This document shows positions 45,006 through 54,369 of a stretch of 64,000 bases of DNA, piece after piece (position 1 is the first letter of the stretch; each line of letters starts with the position of its first letter). This DNA comes from Kitasatospora albolonga (GTDB lineage: Bacteria > Actinomycetota > Actinomycetes > Streptomycetales > Streptomycetaceae), in the NCBI GenBank assembly GCA_002082585.1, contig CP020563.1, forward strand, positions 924,001-988,000, given 5' to 3'. The notes under the pieces are model-generated. The model was given only the letters and a program-made list of their open reading frames with translations, had not been told where the DNA came from and ran no database searches. The position numbers and the translations under genes were made by a program.

Positions 45006-45359
45006 GAGCGCTCCTCGTGCGTGTCCGGGGTACCCGGAGAGCCCATGGTAACGATCCCCCGGCAGGTCCTCGCCCGGGGACGGTGAGAGCTTGGGCTGAG
45101 AGCTCGGACGACGAAGGACGTGTGCCCCCGGACCGGGCCCGGTCCGGGGGCACACGTTCAAGCGGGTCCAGCACACGTCATCGCCCGGCGGTACCGAGAA
45201 TTTCGGCCATACGAACCGCTCTTCCCGAGGGCCCCATCCGATGATTCGGCTGTGCCTCGAACCCGCCGGAGAATGAGCGATGCACCCTGCGCACTGATCT
45301 CGGTCAGGGAATCCGCCACTCAATGGCTTGAATGAGGATTCCTTTCACCGGTCCCCCCG
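45006..45359 (-). other. 354-base non-coding region upstream of relA with a 40-bp perfect palindrome
   Basis: No gene of normal length is visible. A 40-bp perfect inverted repeat with no spacer occupies 45118-45157 (ACGTGTGCCCCC at its ends, GGGCCC at its centre) and can fold as a strong terminator-like hairpin between the secreted-protein gene and relA. The relA promoter should lie between about 45006 and 45117. The part 45158-45359 has lower GC than the surroundings and I see nothing assignable in it. Confidence 0.6.
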
Positions 45360-45767
45360 TCAGGCAACACCCTTGCTCGTCGCACAGAACTTGGGAGTGC
45401 CCGAATATCCGTCACGCAGACACACCTTGAAAGTGACCGTCCTGCCTTCGGGAATGTTGAAGGAACTCGTCGTGTGCTTGCACGTGCCCTTGCCGCTCGC
45501 GGCGTCCAGGCGGATGCTGCCGCCGGACCACGACGCCTCGACGGTGGCGCGGTACCCGTCCGCCTTCTGGTCACAGACCGAGAGGAACTCCTCCTCCGCC
45601 CCGGGCCCGTCGTGATCGAATCCGGCACGGCCCCCGGGGCTGCTGTCGGTGGTCAGCGCGTACGCGTTCGTCCCCGCGTAGGCAGCCGTGGACATCAGCG
45701 CCAGCCCCAGGGCACCGGCGAACACTCCCACGGTCTTCACGAATCGGCGATCGACAGCTTTCGACAT
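45360..45767 (-). CDS. Small secreted protein with four cysteines, unknown
   Basis: A 135-residue protein beginning SKAVDRRFVKTVGVFAGALGLALMSTAAYA: a classical signal peptide with cleavage expected after AYA near residue 31. The mature part is about 104 residues with four Cys (in SVCDQKADG, GTCKHTTSS, KVCLRDGYS and KFCATS), probably two disulfides, and beta-rich spacing. It matches no family I know. Start ATG 45767 has GGAG five bases upstream. It lies between relA and apt, which are adjacent in S. coelicolor as I recall, so it looks like a lineage-specific insertion with lower GC around it. Confidence 0.75.
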   Translation of the reverse strand: MSKAVDRRFVKTVGVFAGALGLALMSTAAYAGTNAYALTTDSSPGGRAGFDHDGPGAEEEFLSVCDQKADGYRATVEASWSGGSIRLDAASGKGTCKHTTSSFNIPEGRTVTFKVCLRDGYSGTPKFCATSKGVA

Positions 45768-45891
45768 TTCACTCCGCTCACAGAACATCACGTACGGAGT
45801 GATCATCACACGGCCCCTCGGAAAGATACAGCGATTTAATCCGCCGGGGAATATTCGGAATTCTTTGTTCCACCTCGCGACAAGTCGAAGT

Positions 45892-45935
45892 GAAGAAAAA
45901 GGGCGGGCAACATGCGTTGCCCGCCCTTTTTCTTC
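45892..45935. terminator. Bidirectional terminator after apt
   Basis: A perfect 20-bp stem (GAAGAAAAAGGGCGGGCAAC and complement, ATGC loop) with A/T runs on both sides lies nine bases past the apt stop. The 120 bases to its left are AT-rich for this genome and probably hold the promoter of the secreted-protein gene. Confidence 0.9.
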
Positions 45936-45944
45936 ACAAGACGC

Positions 45945-46496
45945 TCAGACCGTGATCAGCGCCTCCAGCGGAGCGCCGCGCAGTCCCGGCTCCAGCCGGG
46001 CCCGGCCCGCGAGGAAGCCGAGCTCCATGAGGACCGCGACGCCCGCGACCTGGGCTCCGGCCCGCCGGATCAGCTCCAGCGAGGCTTCGGCGGTGCCGCC
46101 GGTGGCCAGGACGTCATCGATGACCATGATCCGGTCCTCGGCGGCGAGGTCCTCGGCGTGGATCTCGATCTCCGCGCTGCCGTACTCCAGCTCGTAGGAC
46201 TGGCTGAGCGTGGCTCCGGGAAGCTTCCCGGCCTTGCGGACGGGGACGAAGCCGATGCCCGCCCGGACCGCGACGGGCGCGGCCAGGATGAAGCCGCGCG
46301 CCTCCAGGCCGACGATCTTCGTGGCGCCGTGCAGGGCGCACAGCTCCGCGAGGGCGTCGGTGAGGGCCGTGAAGGCCACCGGGTCCGCCAGGAGCGGGGT
46401 GATGTCCTTGAACATCACGCCCGGCTTCGGGTAGTCCGCGACATCGCGGATACGGCTGAGCAGCAGCTCCCTGGTGGACTCGGTGGTGCTGGTCAT
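45945..46496 (-). CDS. apt: Adenine phosphoribosyltransferase
   Basis: Salvages adenine to AMP with PRPP. The 183-residue protein has PGVMFKDITPLLADP near residues 25-39, GLEARGFILAAPVA near 65, and the PRPP-binding motif RIMVIDDVLATGGTAEA near 125. ATG 46496 overlaps the secF stop by one base (TGATG), so it is translationally coupled to the secretion genes. The secD-secF-apt-relA order is conserved in actinobacteria. Note that apt is separated from relA here by an extra gene. Confidence 0.96.
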   Translation of the reverse strand: MTSTTESTRELLLSRIRDVADYPKPGVMFKDITPLLADPVAFTALTDALAELCALHGATKIVGLEARGFILAAPVAVRAGIGFVPVRKAGKLPGATLSQSYELEYGSAEIEIHAEDLAAEDRIMVIDDVLATGGTAEASLELIRRAGAQVAGVAVLMELGFLAGRARLEPGLRGAPLEALITV

Positions 46497-47605
46497 CAGC
46501 GCTTCCCCGGTGTGCGGCCGTGGCCCCGGGGCTGCCGGGGCCGGCCGACCGCGGCGCCCGCGGTCTCCGCGCCCTGACCGGCCCGGTCCTGCGGGCGGGC
46601 GGGACCGTCGTCCTCGGGGGAGTCGCCCCGGGCCTCGGCGGCGGCCCGCTTGGCGAGCACCCGCTTCTTCAGGGCCTTCATCTGCGGGTCGCGTTCCTTG
46701 AGGTCGGCGACGAGCGGTGTGGCGATGAAGATCGAGGAGTACGCACCGGCGGCGAGGCCGACGAACAGCGACAGCGAGATGTCGTTCAGCATGCCCGCGC
46801 CGAGGACACCGCCACCGATGAAGAGCAGACCGGCCACCGGCAGCAGCGCGACCACGGTGGTGTTGATCGAGCGGACCAGCGTGCTGTTGATCGACCGGTT
46901 GGCGATCTCGCTGTACGTGAAGCGGGTCTGCTGGGTGATGTCCTTCTGGCCCTCCTTGAGGCTGTCGAAGACGACCACCGTGTCGTACAGGGAGTAACCG
47001 AGAATGGTCAGCAGACCGATCACCGTACCCGGGGTGACCTCGAAGCCGACCAGGGCGTAGACACCGACCGTGATGGTGATGTCGTGGATCAGCGCGATGA
47101 GGGCGGCGACGGCCATCCGCCACTCGAACGCGATGGCCAGATAGATCACCACCAGGACCATGAAGATCCCGAGGCCCATCCACGCCTTGTTGGCGATCTG
47201 CTCACCCCAGCTGGGGCCGACCAGGTCCGCGTTGATCTCCTCGGCGGGGATACCGAGCTCGTCGGAGAGCGTCTCCTTGATCTCGTTCGCCTTTGCGGTG
47301 TCGACCTCGGTGATCTGGATGCGCAGACCGCCGTTGCCGAGCTCCTGGACGATGGCCATGTGGCCCGATGCCTCGGTCGCCACCTCCGTGGCCTGGGAGG
47401 TGGAGATCTTGGCCTTGGTGTCGGTCGTGAAGACCGCGCCGCCCTGGAACTCGATGCCCATGCGGAGGCCGCCGACCGCCACACCGATGATGGCGGTGAT
47501 GGTGATCAGGATGGAGACGCCGTACCAGATCTTGCGGTTGCGGATGAAGTCGTAGCCGACCTCACCCCGGTAGAGCTTGGCGCCGAGATCGCCGAGTCGC
47601 GACAT
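46496..47605 (-). CDS. secF: Protein translocase subunit SecF
   Basis: With SecD and YajC it supports proton-driven late steps of Sec export. The 369-residue protein has six transmembrane helices (first KIWYGVSILITITAIIGVAV near 26-45) and a periplasmic loop with GLRMGIEFQGGAVF. SecF signatures VGVYALVGFEVTPGTVIGLLTILGYSLYDTVVVFD and SINSTLVRSINTT follow. A basic, Arg/Gly/Pro-rich cytoplasmic tail of about 65 residues ends the protein. ATG 47605 comes one base after the secD stop, with AAGGAGG inside the end of secD. Confidence 0.97.
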   Translation of the reverse strand: MSRLGDLGAKLYRGEVGYDFIRNRKIWYGVSILITITAIIGVAVGGLRMGIEFQGGAVFTTDTKAKISTSQATEVATEASGHMAIVQELGNGGLRIQITEVDTAKANEIKETLSDELGIPAEEINADLVGPSWGEQIANKAWMGLGIFMVLVVIYLAIAFEWRMAVAALIALIHDITITVGVYALVGFEVTPGTVIGLLTILGYSLYDTVVVFDSLKEGQKDITQQTRFTYSEIANRSINSTLVRSINTTVVALLPVAGLLFIGGGVLGAGMLNDISLSLFVGLAAGAYSSIFIATPLVADLKERDPQMKALKKRVLAKRAAAEARGDSPEDDGPARPQDRAGQGAETAGAAVGRPRQPRGHGRTPGKR

Positions 47606-47606
47606 C

Positions 47607-49376
47607 TCACGCCTCCTTCGGTTCGGTGGAAGCGCTGACACGGCGCGAGCGGCGCAGCGGAGGCTGTGCGCCGAGCCGCTTCGGGTCCAGACCCGACCAG
47701 GGACCGCCCTTGGCGAAGAACTTCGTCCGGCCCATCAGCGTCATGAGGGGCTTGGTGAAGAAGAACACCACGACGACGTCGAGCAGCGTGGTCAGGCCGA
47801 GCGTGAACGCGAAGCCCTGGACCTTGCCGACAGTGACGAGGAAGAGCACGGCCGCCGCCAGGAACGACACGAAGTCGGAGACCAGGATGGTGCGCCGGGC
47901 GCGGGGCCAGGCGCGCTCGATGGCCGGGCGGAGCGTGCGGCCCTCGCGGATCTCGTCTCTCACACGTTCGAAGTACACGATGAACGAGTCCGCTGTGATA
48001 CCGATCGCGACGATGGCACCACAGACCGCCGGTAGGTTCAGTGCGAAGCCGATGGCCGGGCCCAGCAAGGACATGATCGTGTACGTCAGGATGCCGGACA
48101 CCAGGAGGCTCAGCAGCGCGATGAACGCCAGCCCCCGGTAGTAGGCGACCATGTAGATCACGACCAGCACCAGCCCGATGGCGCCTGCGATCAGGCCCCC
48201 CTTGAGCTGCTCGCTGCCGAGGGCGGCGGTCACGGTGGTGACGCTCATCTCCTTGAAGGTGAGCGGCAGCGCACCGTAGGAGAGGATGTTGCCGAGGTCC
48301 TCGGCGGACTGCTGGTCGAAGCTGCCGGAGATCTGGGCGTTCTTGCTGAGCGCCGTGCGCACCGAGGGCGCGGAGACGACCTCGCCGTCGAGGACGATGG
48401 CGAACTGGTTCATCGGCGGCTGCTGCTGCGAGAGCCGGCTGGTGATCGTCTGGAACTTCTTGGCGCCGGCGGAGGTGAACTCCATCGACACGATCCACTC
48501 ACCGGTCTGCTGGTCGATGGCGCCCTGGGCGTCGTCGACGTCGCTGCCGGAGACCTCGGCGGGGCCGAGCACGTACTTCTCGTAGCTGCCGGGGACGTTC
48601 GAACCGCAGGCGATGATCGGCTCGGTGGCCAGGGCGTTCTTGCCCGCCTCCGCGCGCTGCTCGGGGTCCGTGCAGTCGAGCTTGGCGAACTCCTCCTGGA
48701 GCTTGGCCATCGCAGGGTCCGCGGAGGGCTGGGCCTCCGGGCTGTCGGACGGCTTCGGCTCGCCGGAGCCCGTGGGGGTCGGCGTGGGGTCCTTCTTCAG
48801 GGCCCCGGTGACCGCGCGGCCCTGGGTGGTGGCGCTCGCTGAGGGGGTGGCCTCCGTACCGGTGGCCTCCTCGGGCTTGTCCTCGGGCTTCGCGGAGGCG
48901 TCGGCGCTCGGCGAGGCGCTGCCCGACGGGGTCGGGGAGGCGGAGGGCGCGGGCTGCTCGGGACCGCTGGCCGCCACCGTCAGAACGGGCCGGAAGTAGA
49001 GCTGGGCGGTGGTGCCGACCTGCTCCTGGGCCTGCTTGGAGTCGGTCCCCTTGGGGATGTTGACAATGATGTTGGCGCGGCCCTGGGTCTGAACCTCTGC
49101 CTCGGAAACGCCGAGCCCGTTGACACGCCGTTCGATGATCCCGACCGCGGTGTCCATGTTGGTCGGGTTGATCGCGTTCGGCTTGCCGGGCTGGTTCTGC
49201 GCTTCCAGAGTGATCGACGTACCACCGGCGAGGTCGATGCCCAGCCTCGGTGTGGTGTGTCCGGACAGGAACATCCCGCCGGCGAGCGCGACCATGGCAA
49301 TGAGGATCAGAGCCAGGGCACGCCCCGGCCTTCCATGACCGCCGGACGGCCCTCGGCCCTTGTTTGGTGCTGCCAC
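47607..49376 (-). CDS. secD: Protein translocase subunit SecD
   Basis: Partner of SecF. The 589-residue protein begins AAPNKGRGPSGGHGRPGRALALILIAMVALAGGMF with TM1 near 20-38, then the LGIDLAGGTSITLEAQ signature near 50. A large periplasmic region carries an inserted Ser/Pro/Thr/Ala-rich stretch (about residues 140-225) not found in E. coli SecD. Five further transmembrane helices follow, with GSEQLKGGLIAGAIGLVLVVIYM and TADSFIVYFERVRDE. The GTG start at 49376 has GGGAG about ten bases upstream. It lies 153 bases after yajC across a large hairpin. Confidence 0.97.
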   Translation of the reverse strand: MAAPNKGRGPSGGHGRPGRALALILIAMVALAGGMFLSGHTTPRLGIDLAGGTSITLEAQNQPGKPNAINPTNMDTAVGIIERRVNGLGVSEAEVQTQGRANIIVNIPKGTDSKQAQEQVGTTAQLYFRPVLTVAASGPEQPAPSASPTPSGSASPSADASAKPEDKPEEATGTEATPSASATTQGRAVTGALKKDPTPTPTGSGEPKPSDSPEAQPSADPAMAKLQEEFAKLDCTDPEQRAEAGKNALATEPIIACGSNVPGSYEKYVLGPAEVSGSDVDDAQGAIDQQTGEWIVSMEFTSAGAKKFQTITSRLSQQQPPMNQFAIVLDGEVVSAPSVRTALSKNAQISGSFDQQSAEDLGNILSYGALPLTFKEMSVTTVTAALGSEQLKGGLIAGAIGLVLVVIYMVAYYRGLAFIALLSLLVSGILTYTIMSLLGPAIGFALNLPAVCGAIVAIGITADSFIVYFERVRDEIREGRTLRPAIERAWPRARRTILVSDFVSFLAAAVLFLVTVGKVQGFAFTLGLTTLLDVVVVFFFTKPLMTLMGRTKFFAKGGPWSGLDPKRLGAQPPLRRSRRVSASTEPKEA

Positions 49377-49472
49377 CTTCTCGTTTCTCCCTGTCCGACC
49401 GCGCCCAGCGTCGGGTGCCCGCTCGGGCGGCCATGAAGTGATGTGGGGGCCCACCCCCCGCCGACGACCTCT

Positions 49473-49524
49473 ACGGCCCCGGGGACGCCGCGCGCCGATG
49501 GGCGCGCGACGTCCCCGGGGCCGT
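49473..49524 (-). terminator. Large hairpin between yajC and secD
   Basis: ACGGCCCCGGGGACG-N2-GCGCGCC and its complement form a 22-bp interrupted stem starting five bases after the yajC stop. It could terminate or attenuate transcription into secDF. Confidence 0.65.
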
Positions 49525-49529
49525 GAGAA

Positions 49530-50024
49530 CTACTTGGTGTCGGTCTCGCCGTCGGCCTTGCCCTCGCCCTTGGCGTCCTTGACGTTCTTGGCCGTCGCGT
49601 CGTCCTGGGGCTCGGCGGCGTCGGCCGCCTCGTCCTTGCCCAGGTCGATCTTGGCGATGTCCGCCTTGTCCGCGTCGGGCTCACCGGTCAGGGAGGAGGC
49701 GTCGTCGGGAACGACCGTTCCGTCCGCGTCCAGCTCGTCGTCGTCGCCGTGCACGATGCGGTTGTACTCCGCGTCGTCCAGGACGGCGCCGACCGCGTTC
49801 TTCGCGTAGATGGCGTGCACGCCGGGGGCGACCTCAAGGAGCACGGTGTCGTCGTGGACTTCCTTGACGGTCGCGTACATGCCCCCGATCGTCCGGACGC
49901 CGGTACCGGGCTGCATGTCGTTGCGCATCTGCGCGGCCGCCGCCTGCTTCTTCTTGGCGGAGCGGGTCATCAGGAACATGGCCCCGATGAGCACGATGAA
50001 GGGGAGGAGAGTCAAGATATCCAC
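49530..50024 (-). CDS. yajC: Preprotein translocase accessory subunit YajC
   Basis: A single-span membrane protein of the SecDF-YajC complex. The 164-residue product begins DILTLLPFIVLIGAMFLMTRSAKKKQAAAAQMRNDMQPGTGVRTIGGMYATV: TM near residues 5-20 and the YajC core to about residue 85. The C-terminal 80 residues are acidic and Lys/Asp/Ala-rich, a streptomycete-type extension. GTG 50024 has AAGGAA about ten bases upstream. It lies between ruvB and secD, the standard order. Confidence 0.95.
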   Translation of the reverse strand: MDILTLLPFIVLIGAMFLMTRSAKKKQAAAAQMRNDMQPGTGVRTIGGMYATVKEVHDDTVLLEVAPGVHAIYAKNAVGAVLDDAEYNRIVHGDDDELDADGTVVPDDASSLTGEPDADKADIAKIDLGKDEAADAAEPQDDATAKNVKDAKGEGKADGETDTK

Positions 50025-50191
50025 GGGACGGGAATTCCTTCGCACGACCGCGCTGGAAATGCGGCCTCTATATACGGGGGTGGGTATACCGACCTGTAAG
50101 GGCGGCATCGGCGGAGTCTAAGCGAGTCCGCATCGTTGGAACAACGCCCAGCATGGCACCCCGGTTCCGCTCGAAGCCAACCTGTGACGCA

Positions 50192-51277
50192 TCACGCCCC
50201 GAACAGACCCTGTTGTCCCTTTGCGCCGTGCTGCGGCGGAACGAGTCCCAGGTGGGCCCAGGCGGCCGGGGTGGCCACCCGCCCGCGCGGCGTCCTGGCC
50301 AGCAGTCCTTCCCGTACGAGGAAGGGTTCGGCGACCTCCTCGACGGTCTCGCGCTCCTCCCCCACGGCGACCGCCAGGGTGGACAGGCCGACCGGGCCGC
50401 CGCCGAACAGTTTCAGCAGCGCGCCGAGCACCGCGCGGTCCAGCCGATCGAGGCCCCTGGCGTCAACCTCGTACACCTTGAGGGCCGCCGCCGCGATCTC
50501 CCGGTCGATCGTGCCCTCGGCCTTGACCTGGGCGTAGTCCCGGACCCGGCGCAGCAGCCGGTTGGCGATACGGGGGGTGCCCCGGGAGCGTCCGGCGATC
50601 TCGGCGGCGCCCTCGGCGTCGATGCCGACGTCTAGCAGGCGGGCAGAGCGGTGGATGACGCGCTCCAGCTCGGTGGGGGCGTAGAACTCCATGTGGCCGG
50701 TGAAGCCGAAGCGGTCGCGCAGCGGGGGCGGGAGCAGTCCGGCCCGGGTGGTTGCCCCGACCAGGGTGAAGGGGGGCAGCTCCAGCGGGATCGCGGTGGC
50801 GCCGGGGCCCTTGCCGACGATGACGTCGACGCGGAAGTCCTCCATCGCCATGTAGAGCATCTCCTCGGCGGGCCGGGACATGCGGTGGATCTCGTCGAGG
50901 AAGAGGACCTCGCCCTCCTGGAGGGAGGAGAGGATCGCCGCGAGGTCGCCCGCGTGCTGGATGGCGGGGCCCGAGGTGATCCGGATCGGGGCGTTCATCT
51001 CCGCCGCGATGATCATGGAGAGGGTGGTCTTGCCGAGGCCGGGGGCGCCGGAGAGCAGCACGTGGTCGGCGGTGGCGCCCCGGGCGCGGGCCGCCTTGAG
51101 CACCAGGTCGAGCTGTTCACGGACCTTTTCCTGGCCGACGAACTCCTCCAGGTCCTTGGGGCGCAGGGCCGCCTCGACCGCGGTGTCCTCACCGTCCGCG
51201 TCAGCGTCGACCAGCCGGTCGTCGAAGACGGGCCCGGTGGGCTCGTCGGTCTCGGGTCCGGTCTCGTCCCAGTTCAT
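50192..51277 (-). CDS. ruvB: Holliday junction branch-migration ATPase RuvB
   Basis: An AAA+ motor that forms hexamers on RuvA-bound junctions. The 361-residue protein has [19 protein letters not shown] near residues 36-54, Walker [15 protein letters not shown] near 73-86, Walker [20 protein letters not shown] near 124, and the [21 protein letters not shown] sensor/arginine-finger block near 172. The winged-helix DNA-binding C-terminus includes [17 protein letters not shown]. Start ATG 51277 is 30 bases after the ruvA stop. Confidence 0.97.
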   Translation of the reverse strand: MNWDETGPETDEPTGPVFDDRLVDADADGEDTAVEAALRPKDLEEFVGQEKVREQLDLVLKAARARGATADHVLLSGAPGLGKTTLSMIIAAEMNAPIRITSGPAIQHAGDLAAILSSLQEGEVLFLDEIHRMSRPAEEMLYMAMEDFRVDVIVGKGPGATAIPLELPPFTLVGATTRAGLLPPPLRDRFGFTGHMEFYAPTELERVIHRSARLLDVGIDAEGAAEIAGRSRGTPRIANRLLRRVRDYAQVKAEGTIDREIAAAALKVYEVDARGLDRLDRAVLGALLKLFGGGPVGLSTLAVAVGEERETVEEVAEPFLVREGLLARTPRGRVATPAAWAHLGLVPPQHGAKGQQGLFGA

Positions 51278-51307
51278 TTCGGGGCCTCTTCGGTGGTTCG
51301 GTGCCGG

Positions 51308-51934
51308 TCAGCGTGCGCGGTTGAGAGTCTGCAGGGCGGCCCGCAGCAGCTGCGGCACGGGGGGTGCGGCACCCTCGGCGACGGCCGCCTCCGCCTGCGG
51401 GGCGACGGCGGTGACGGCCTCCTCCGCCTCACGGCTCGCGTAACCGAGGCCGATCAGCGCGGCTTGGAGCTGGTCGCGCCAGCCCGAGGTCGCGGGGGTG
51501 CCGGTGCCCTGCTGGCCGATGTGCGCGCCGACCGGGGCGCCGAGCCGGTCCTTGAGCTCCAGCAGCAGCTTCTGGGCGCCCTTCTTCCCGATGCCGGAGA
51601 CGGCGGTCAGCGCCTTCTCGTCCCCGGTGGAGACGGCCAGGCGCAGCGCGTCGGGGCTGTGGGTGGCGAGCATGGCCTGCGCGAGCCGGGGGCCGACGCC
51701 GCTGGCGGTCTGAAGCAGCTCGAAGACCTGCCGCTCGTCGTCGTCGGCGAAGCCGTACAGCGTGAGGGAGTCCTCGCGGACGACGAGGGAGGTGGCGAGC
51801 CTGGCCTCCTGGCCGACGCGCAGCCCGGCCAGGGTCTGCGGGGTGCACTGGAGGGCCATACCGATGCCGCCGACCTCGATGACGGCCGTGGCCGGGGCGA
51901 GAGCGGCCACCGGGCCGGAGACGAAGGCGATCAT
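51308..51934 (-). CDS. ruvA: Holliday junction DNA helicase subunit RuvA
   Basis: Binds four-way junctions and loads RuvB. The 208-residue protein starts [24 protein letters not shown] (OB-fold domain I), has the tandem helix-hairpin-helix domain II ([25 protein letters not shown] and [21 protein letters not shown]), and domain III at the C-terminus ([21 protein letters not shown]). ATG 51934 overlaps the ruvC stop by four bases. Confidence 0.97.
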   Translation of the reverse strand: MIAFVSGPVAALAPATAVIEVGGIGMALQCTPQTLAGLRVGQEARLATSLVVREDSLTLYGFADDDERQVFELLQTASGVGPRLAQAMLATHSPDALRLAVSTGDEKALTAVSGIGKKGAQKLLLELKDRLGAPVGAHIGQQGTGTPATSGWRDQLQAALIGLGYASREAEEAVTAVAPQAEAAVAEGAAPPVPQLLRAALQTLNRAR

Positions 51935-52803
51935 GCGGCGGGGCCTTTCAGCGTGCGGGAGATGCGGGGGGTGTCGGGTGCGCCGGAGGTACGGGGGGCG
52001 GCGGCGGACGTGGAGGGCGGCGCGGGCGTGCCTGCCGTACGGGACGGGCCTGCCGTGCCTGCCGTGCCTGCCGTACGGGACGTGGTGGGGGTACGGGAGG
52101 TGGCGGACGCGCCTGGGATGCCAGCCGTACGGGAGGCGGCGGACGCGCCCGGCGTGCGGGATGTGACAGGCGTGCCGGACGTACCCGGTGTGCGGGACGT
52201 GCCGGACGCCGTACGGGACGTGGTGGACTCACCTGTCGTGCGGGAGGCGCCGGGGTTACGGGAAGTCCCCGGCACCCGGGCCGTGCCCTGGGTGCGGTGG
52301 GCCGCTACCGCCTGCTGGAGCCTGTTCTGCGCGGGGGCCCGCCAGATGTGGCAGATCGCCAGGGCCAGGGCGTCGGCGGCGTCGGCGGGCCTGGGCGGGG
52401 CGTCCAGCCTCAGCAGCCGGGTCACCATCGCCCCGACCTGGGCCTTCTCCGCGCGGCCGGAGCCGGTGACGGCGGCCTTGACCTCGCTGGGCGTGTGCAG
52501 GGCGACCGGGATGCCCCGGCGGGCGGCGCAGAGCATGGCCACCGCGCTGGCCTGGGCCGTGCCCATCACCGTACGGACGTTGTGCTGGGCGAAGACGCGC
52601 TCCACGGCCACATAACCCGGGGCGTACTCGTCGAGCCAGGCTTCTATGCCCTGCTCGACGGCGACGAGCCGGTCCCCCAGCTCCGCGTCGGCCGGGGTAC
52701 GGACGACGCCGACGCCGAGCATGGTCAGCGGGCGGCCCGCCACCCCCTCGACCACGCCGACACCGCACCGGGTCAGTCCCGGGTCAATGCCCAGAACCCG
52801 CAT
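51931..52803 (-). CDS. ruvC: Holliday junction resolvase RuvC with 120-residue repetitive C-terminal extension
   Basis: Cuts Holliday junctions symmetrically. Residues 1-170 are a complete RuvC with the catalytic acidic residues D7 ([11 protein letters not shown]), E68 (VAVERVF), D141 and D144 ([14 protein letters not shown]). Typical RuvC ends about residue 170-185. Here residues 171-290 form a low-complexity tail of Ser, Thr, Arg, Pro, Gly and Ala with many copies of SRTxG and TSRTP. The four-base ATGA overlap with ruvA at the far end of the tail shows the extension is really translated and coupled. ATG 52803 is the start. The tail has no predicted fold and its length probably varies between strains. 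Confidence 0.93.
   Translation of the reverse strand: MRVLGIDPGLTRCGVGVVEGVAGRPLTMLGVGVVRTPADAELGDRLVAVEQGIEAWLDEYAPGYVAVERVFAQHNVRTVMGTAQASAVAMLCAARRGIPVALHTPSEVKAAVTGSGRAEKAQVGAMVTRLLRLDAPPRPADAADALALAICHIWRAPAQNRLQQAVAAHRTQGTARVPGTSRNPGASRTTGESTTSRTASGTSRTPGTSGTPVTSRTPGASAASRTAGIPGASATSRTPTTSRTAGTAGTAGPSRTAGTPAPPSTSAAAPRTSGAPDTPRISRTLKGPAA
51934..52293 (-). repeat. Degenerate short tandem repeats coding for the RuvC tail
   Basis: On the plus strand, elements such as GCCGTACGGGACGTG and CCTGCCGTG recur many times at irregular multiples of three bases across about 330 bases. Because spacing is mostly in triplets, the reading frame stays open on more than one strand. Confidence 0.75.
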
Positions 52804-52896
52804 GGAGCCCCCTGTCCTCGCTGCTCGCCACGCCCACTCGTTCATCTGTTCCCGCAGGCTATCGGCTCGCACTGACAAACCGTCGGAACCGACAAG

Positions 52897-52933
52897 ACGG
52901 CGGGCCGACGGGGTGTCCCCGTCGGCCCGCCGT
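52897..52933 (-). terminator. Terminator after yebC
   Basis: A perfect 17-bp stem (ACGGCGGGCCGACGGGG and complement) with a TGT loop begins 23 bases past the yebC stop and precedes ruvC by about 100 bases. ruvCAB therefore probably has its own promoter in 52804-52896. Confidence 0.75.
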
Positions 52934-52955
52934 TCCGTGCTGTGCCGGCCGCGCC

Positions 52956-53708
52956 TCAGGCGTCGACCTTCTCCATGACCTCGTCGGACACGTCGAAGTT
53001 GGCGAAGACGTTCTGCACGTCGTCGCTGTCCTCCAGCGCGTCGATGAGCTTGAAGATCTTGCGCGCGCCCTCTTCGTCCAGCTCGACCTGCATGGTCGGC
53101 AGGAAGTTGGCCTCGGCGGAGTCGTAGTCGATGCCCGCCTCCTGGAGCGCGGTGCGCACCGCGACCATGTCGGTGGCCTCGCTGACCACCTCGAAGGTCT
53201 CGCCCAGGTCGTTGACCTCCTCCGCACCCGCGTCGAGCACCGCGCCGAGGACGTCGTCCTCGGTCAGCTCGCCCTTGGGGACGATCACGACGCCCTTGCG
53301 GTTGAAGAGGTACGAGACGGAGCCCGGGTCGGCCATCGAGCCGCCGTTCCGGGTCATCGCGACACGTACGTCGGAGGCGGCACGGTTGCGGTTGTCGGTG
53401 AGGCACTCGATGAGCACCGCGACACCGTTGGGGCCGTACCCCTCGTACATGATCGTCTCGTAGTCGGTCCCGCCCGCCTCGAGTCCGCCGCCGCGCTTGA
53501 CGGCGGATTCGATGTTCTTGTTCGGGACGGAACTCTTCTTCGCCTTCTGGATGGCGTCGACGAGGGTCGGGTTTCCATCGGGGTCCACGCCGCCGGAACG
53601 CGCCGCGACCTCGATGTTCTTGATCAGCTTCGCGAAGAGCTTGCCGCGCTTGGCGTCAATCACGGCCTTCTTGTGCTTCGTCGTAGCCCATTTAGAGTGG
53701 CCGGACAT
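52956..53708 (-). CDS. yebC: YebC/TACO1-family protein
   Basis: The 250-residue protein begins [27 protein letters not shown], the invariant YebC N-terminus, followed by the central [24 protein letters not shown] and C-terminal acidic region. YebC proteins have been described as transcriptional regulators and more recently as translation factors acting at proline-rich stalls; the role here is not determined by the sequence. ATG 53708 has GGAG upstream; the frame continues eight codons further. It follows pdxT by 61 bases. Confidence 0.95.
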   Translation of the reverse strand: MSGHSKWATTKHKKAVIDAKRGKLFAKLIKNIEVAARSGGVDPDGNPTLVDAIQKAKKSSVPNKNIESAVKRGGGLEAGGTDYETIMYEGYGPNGVAVLIECLTDNRNRAASDVRVAMTRNGGSMADPGSVSYLFNRKGVVIVPKGELTEDDVLGAVLDAGAEEVNDLGETFEVVSEATDMVAVRTALQEAGIDYDSAEANFLPTMQVELDEEGARKIFKLIDALEDSDDVQNVFANFDVSDEVMEKVDA

Positions 53709-53769
53709 CTGCCTTCTCCTTCGCGTCACCAAAATCGAGTCGAACCCGAGAGATCCTACCGGGGTCCGC

Positions 53770-54363
53770 TCACTTCACCGCGCGCACCATGTCCACGAAG
53801 AGCGCGTGCATACGGTGGTCGCCGGTCAGTTCGGGATGGAACGACGTGGCGAGGACATTCCGCTGCCGCACGGCCACGATGTGGCCGCCGTGCTCCGCGA
53901 TGACCTCGGCCTCGGCCCCGACGGACTCCACCCAGGGGGCGCGGATGAACACGCCCTCCACCGGGCCGCCCTCGATCCCGGCGACCTCGACCGCCGCTTC
54001 GAAGGACTCGTTCTGCCGTCCGAAGGCGTTGCGCCGCACGATCATGTCGATGCCGCCGACGGTCTCCTGGCCCGAGCGCGGGTCCAGGATCTTCTCGGCC
54101 AGCAGGATCATCCCGGCGCAGGTGCCGTAGACCGGCATCCCGGCCCGGACCCGCTCGCGCAGCGGCTCCATCATGCCGAAGAGGACCGCCAGCTTGGACA
54201 TGGTGGTGGACTCGCCGCCGGGGATGACCAGGCCGTCGACCTCGGCGAGCTCCTCGGGGCGCCGGACCGGCCTGGCCAGGGCGTCCGCCGAGGCCAGGGC
54301 GATCAGGTGCTCCCGTACGTCGCCCTGGAGCGCCAGGACACCGATCACAGGGGTGTCGCTCAT
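53770..54363 (-). CDS. pdxT: Pyridoxal 5'-phosphate synthase glutaminase subunit PdxT
   Basis: Supplies ammonia from glutamine to PdxS for direct PLP synthesis. The 197-residue protein has [14 protein letters not shown] at the N-terminus, IPGGESTTM near 47, the nucleophile Cys in [13 protein letters not shown] near 80 and the His/Glu pair in [10 protein letters not shown] near 172. ATG 54363 follows the pdxS stop by six bases. Confidence 0.97.
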   Translation of the reverse strand: MSDTPVIGVLALQGDVREHLIALASADALARPVRRPEELAEVDGLVIPGGESTTMSKLAVLFGMMEPLRERVRAGMPVYGTCAGMILLAEKILDPRSGQETVGGIDMIVRRNAFGRQNESFEAAVEVAGIEGGPVEGVFIRAPWVESVGAEAEVIAEHGGHIVAVRQRNVLATSFHPELTGDHRMHALFVDMVRAVK

Positions 54364-54369
54364 CAGTGG

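Noticed and set aside
45240..45290. Tiny ORFs in the relA upstream region as a leader peptide
   Set aside because: Short frames occur, but none has a convincing ribosome-binding site or attenuator next to it.
50651..52615. Plus-strand 654-codon ORF containing VPAVRDV repeats
   Set aside because: Antisense to ruvB, ruvA and the ruvC tail; it stays open because the tail repeats are spaced in multiples of three.
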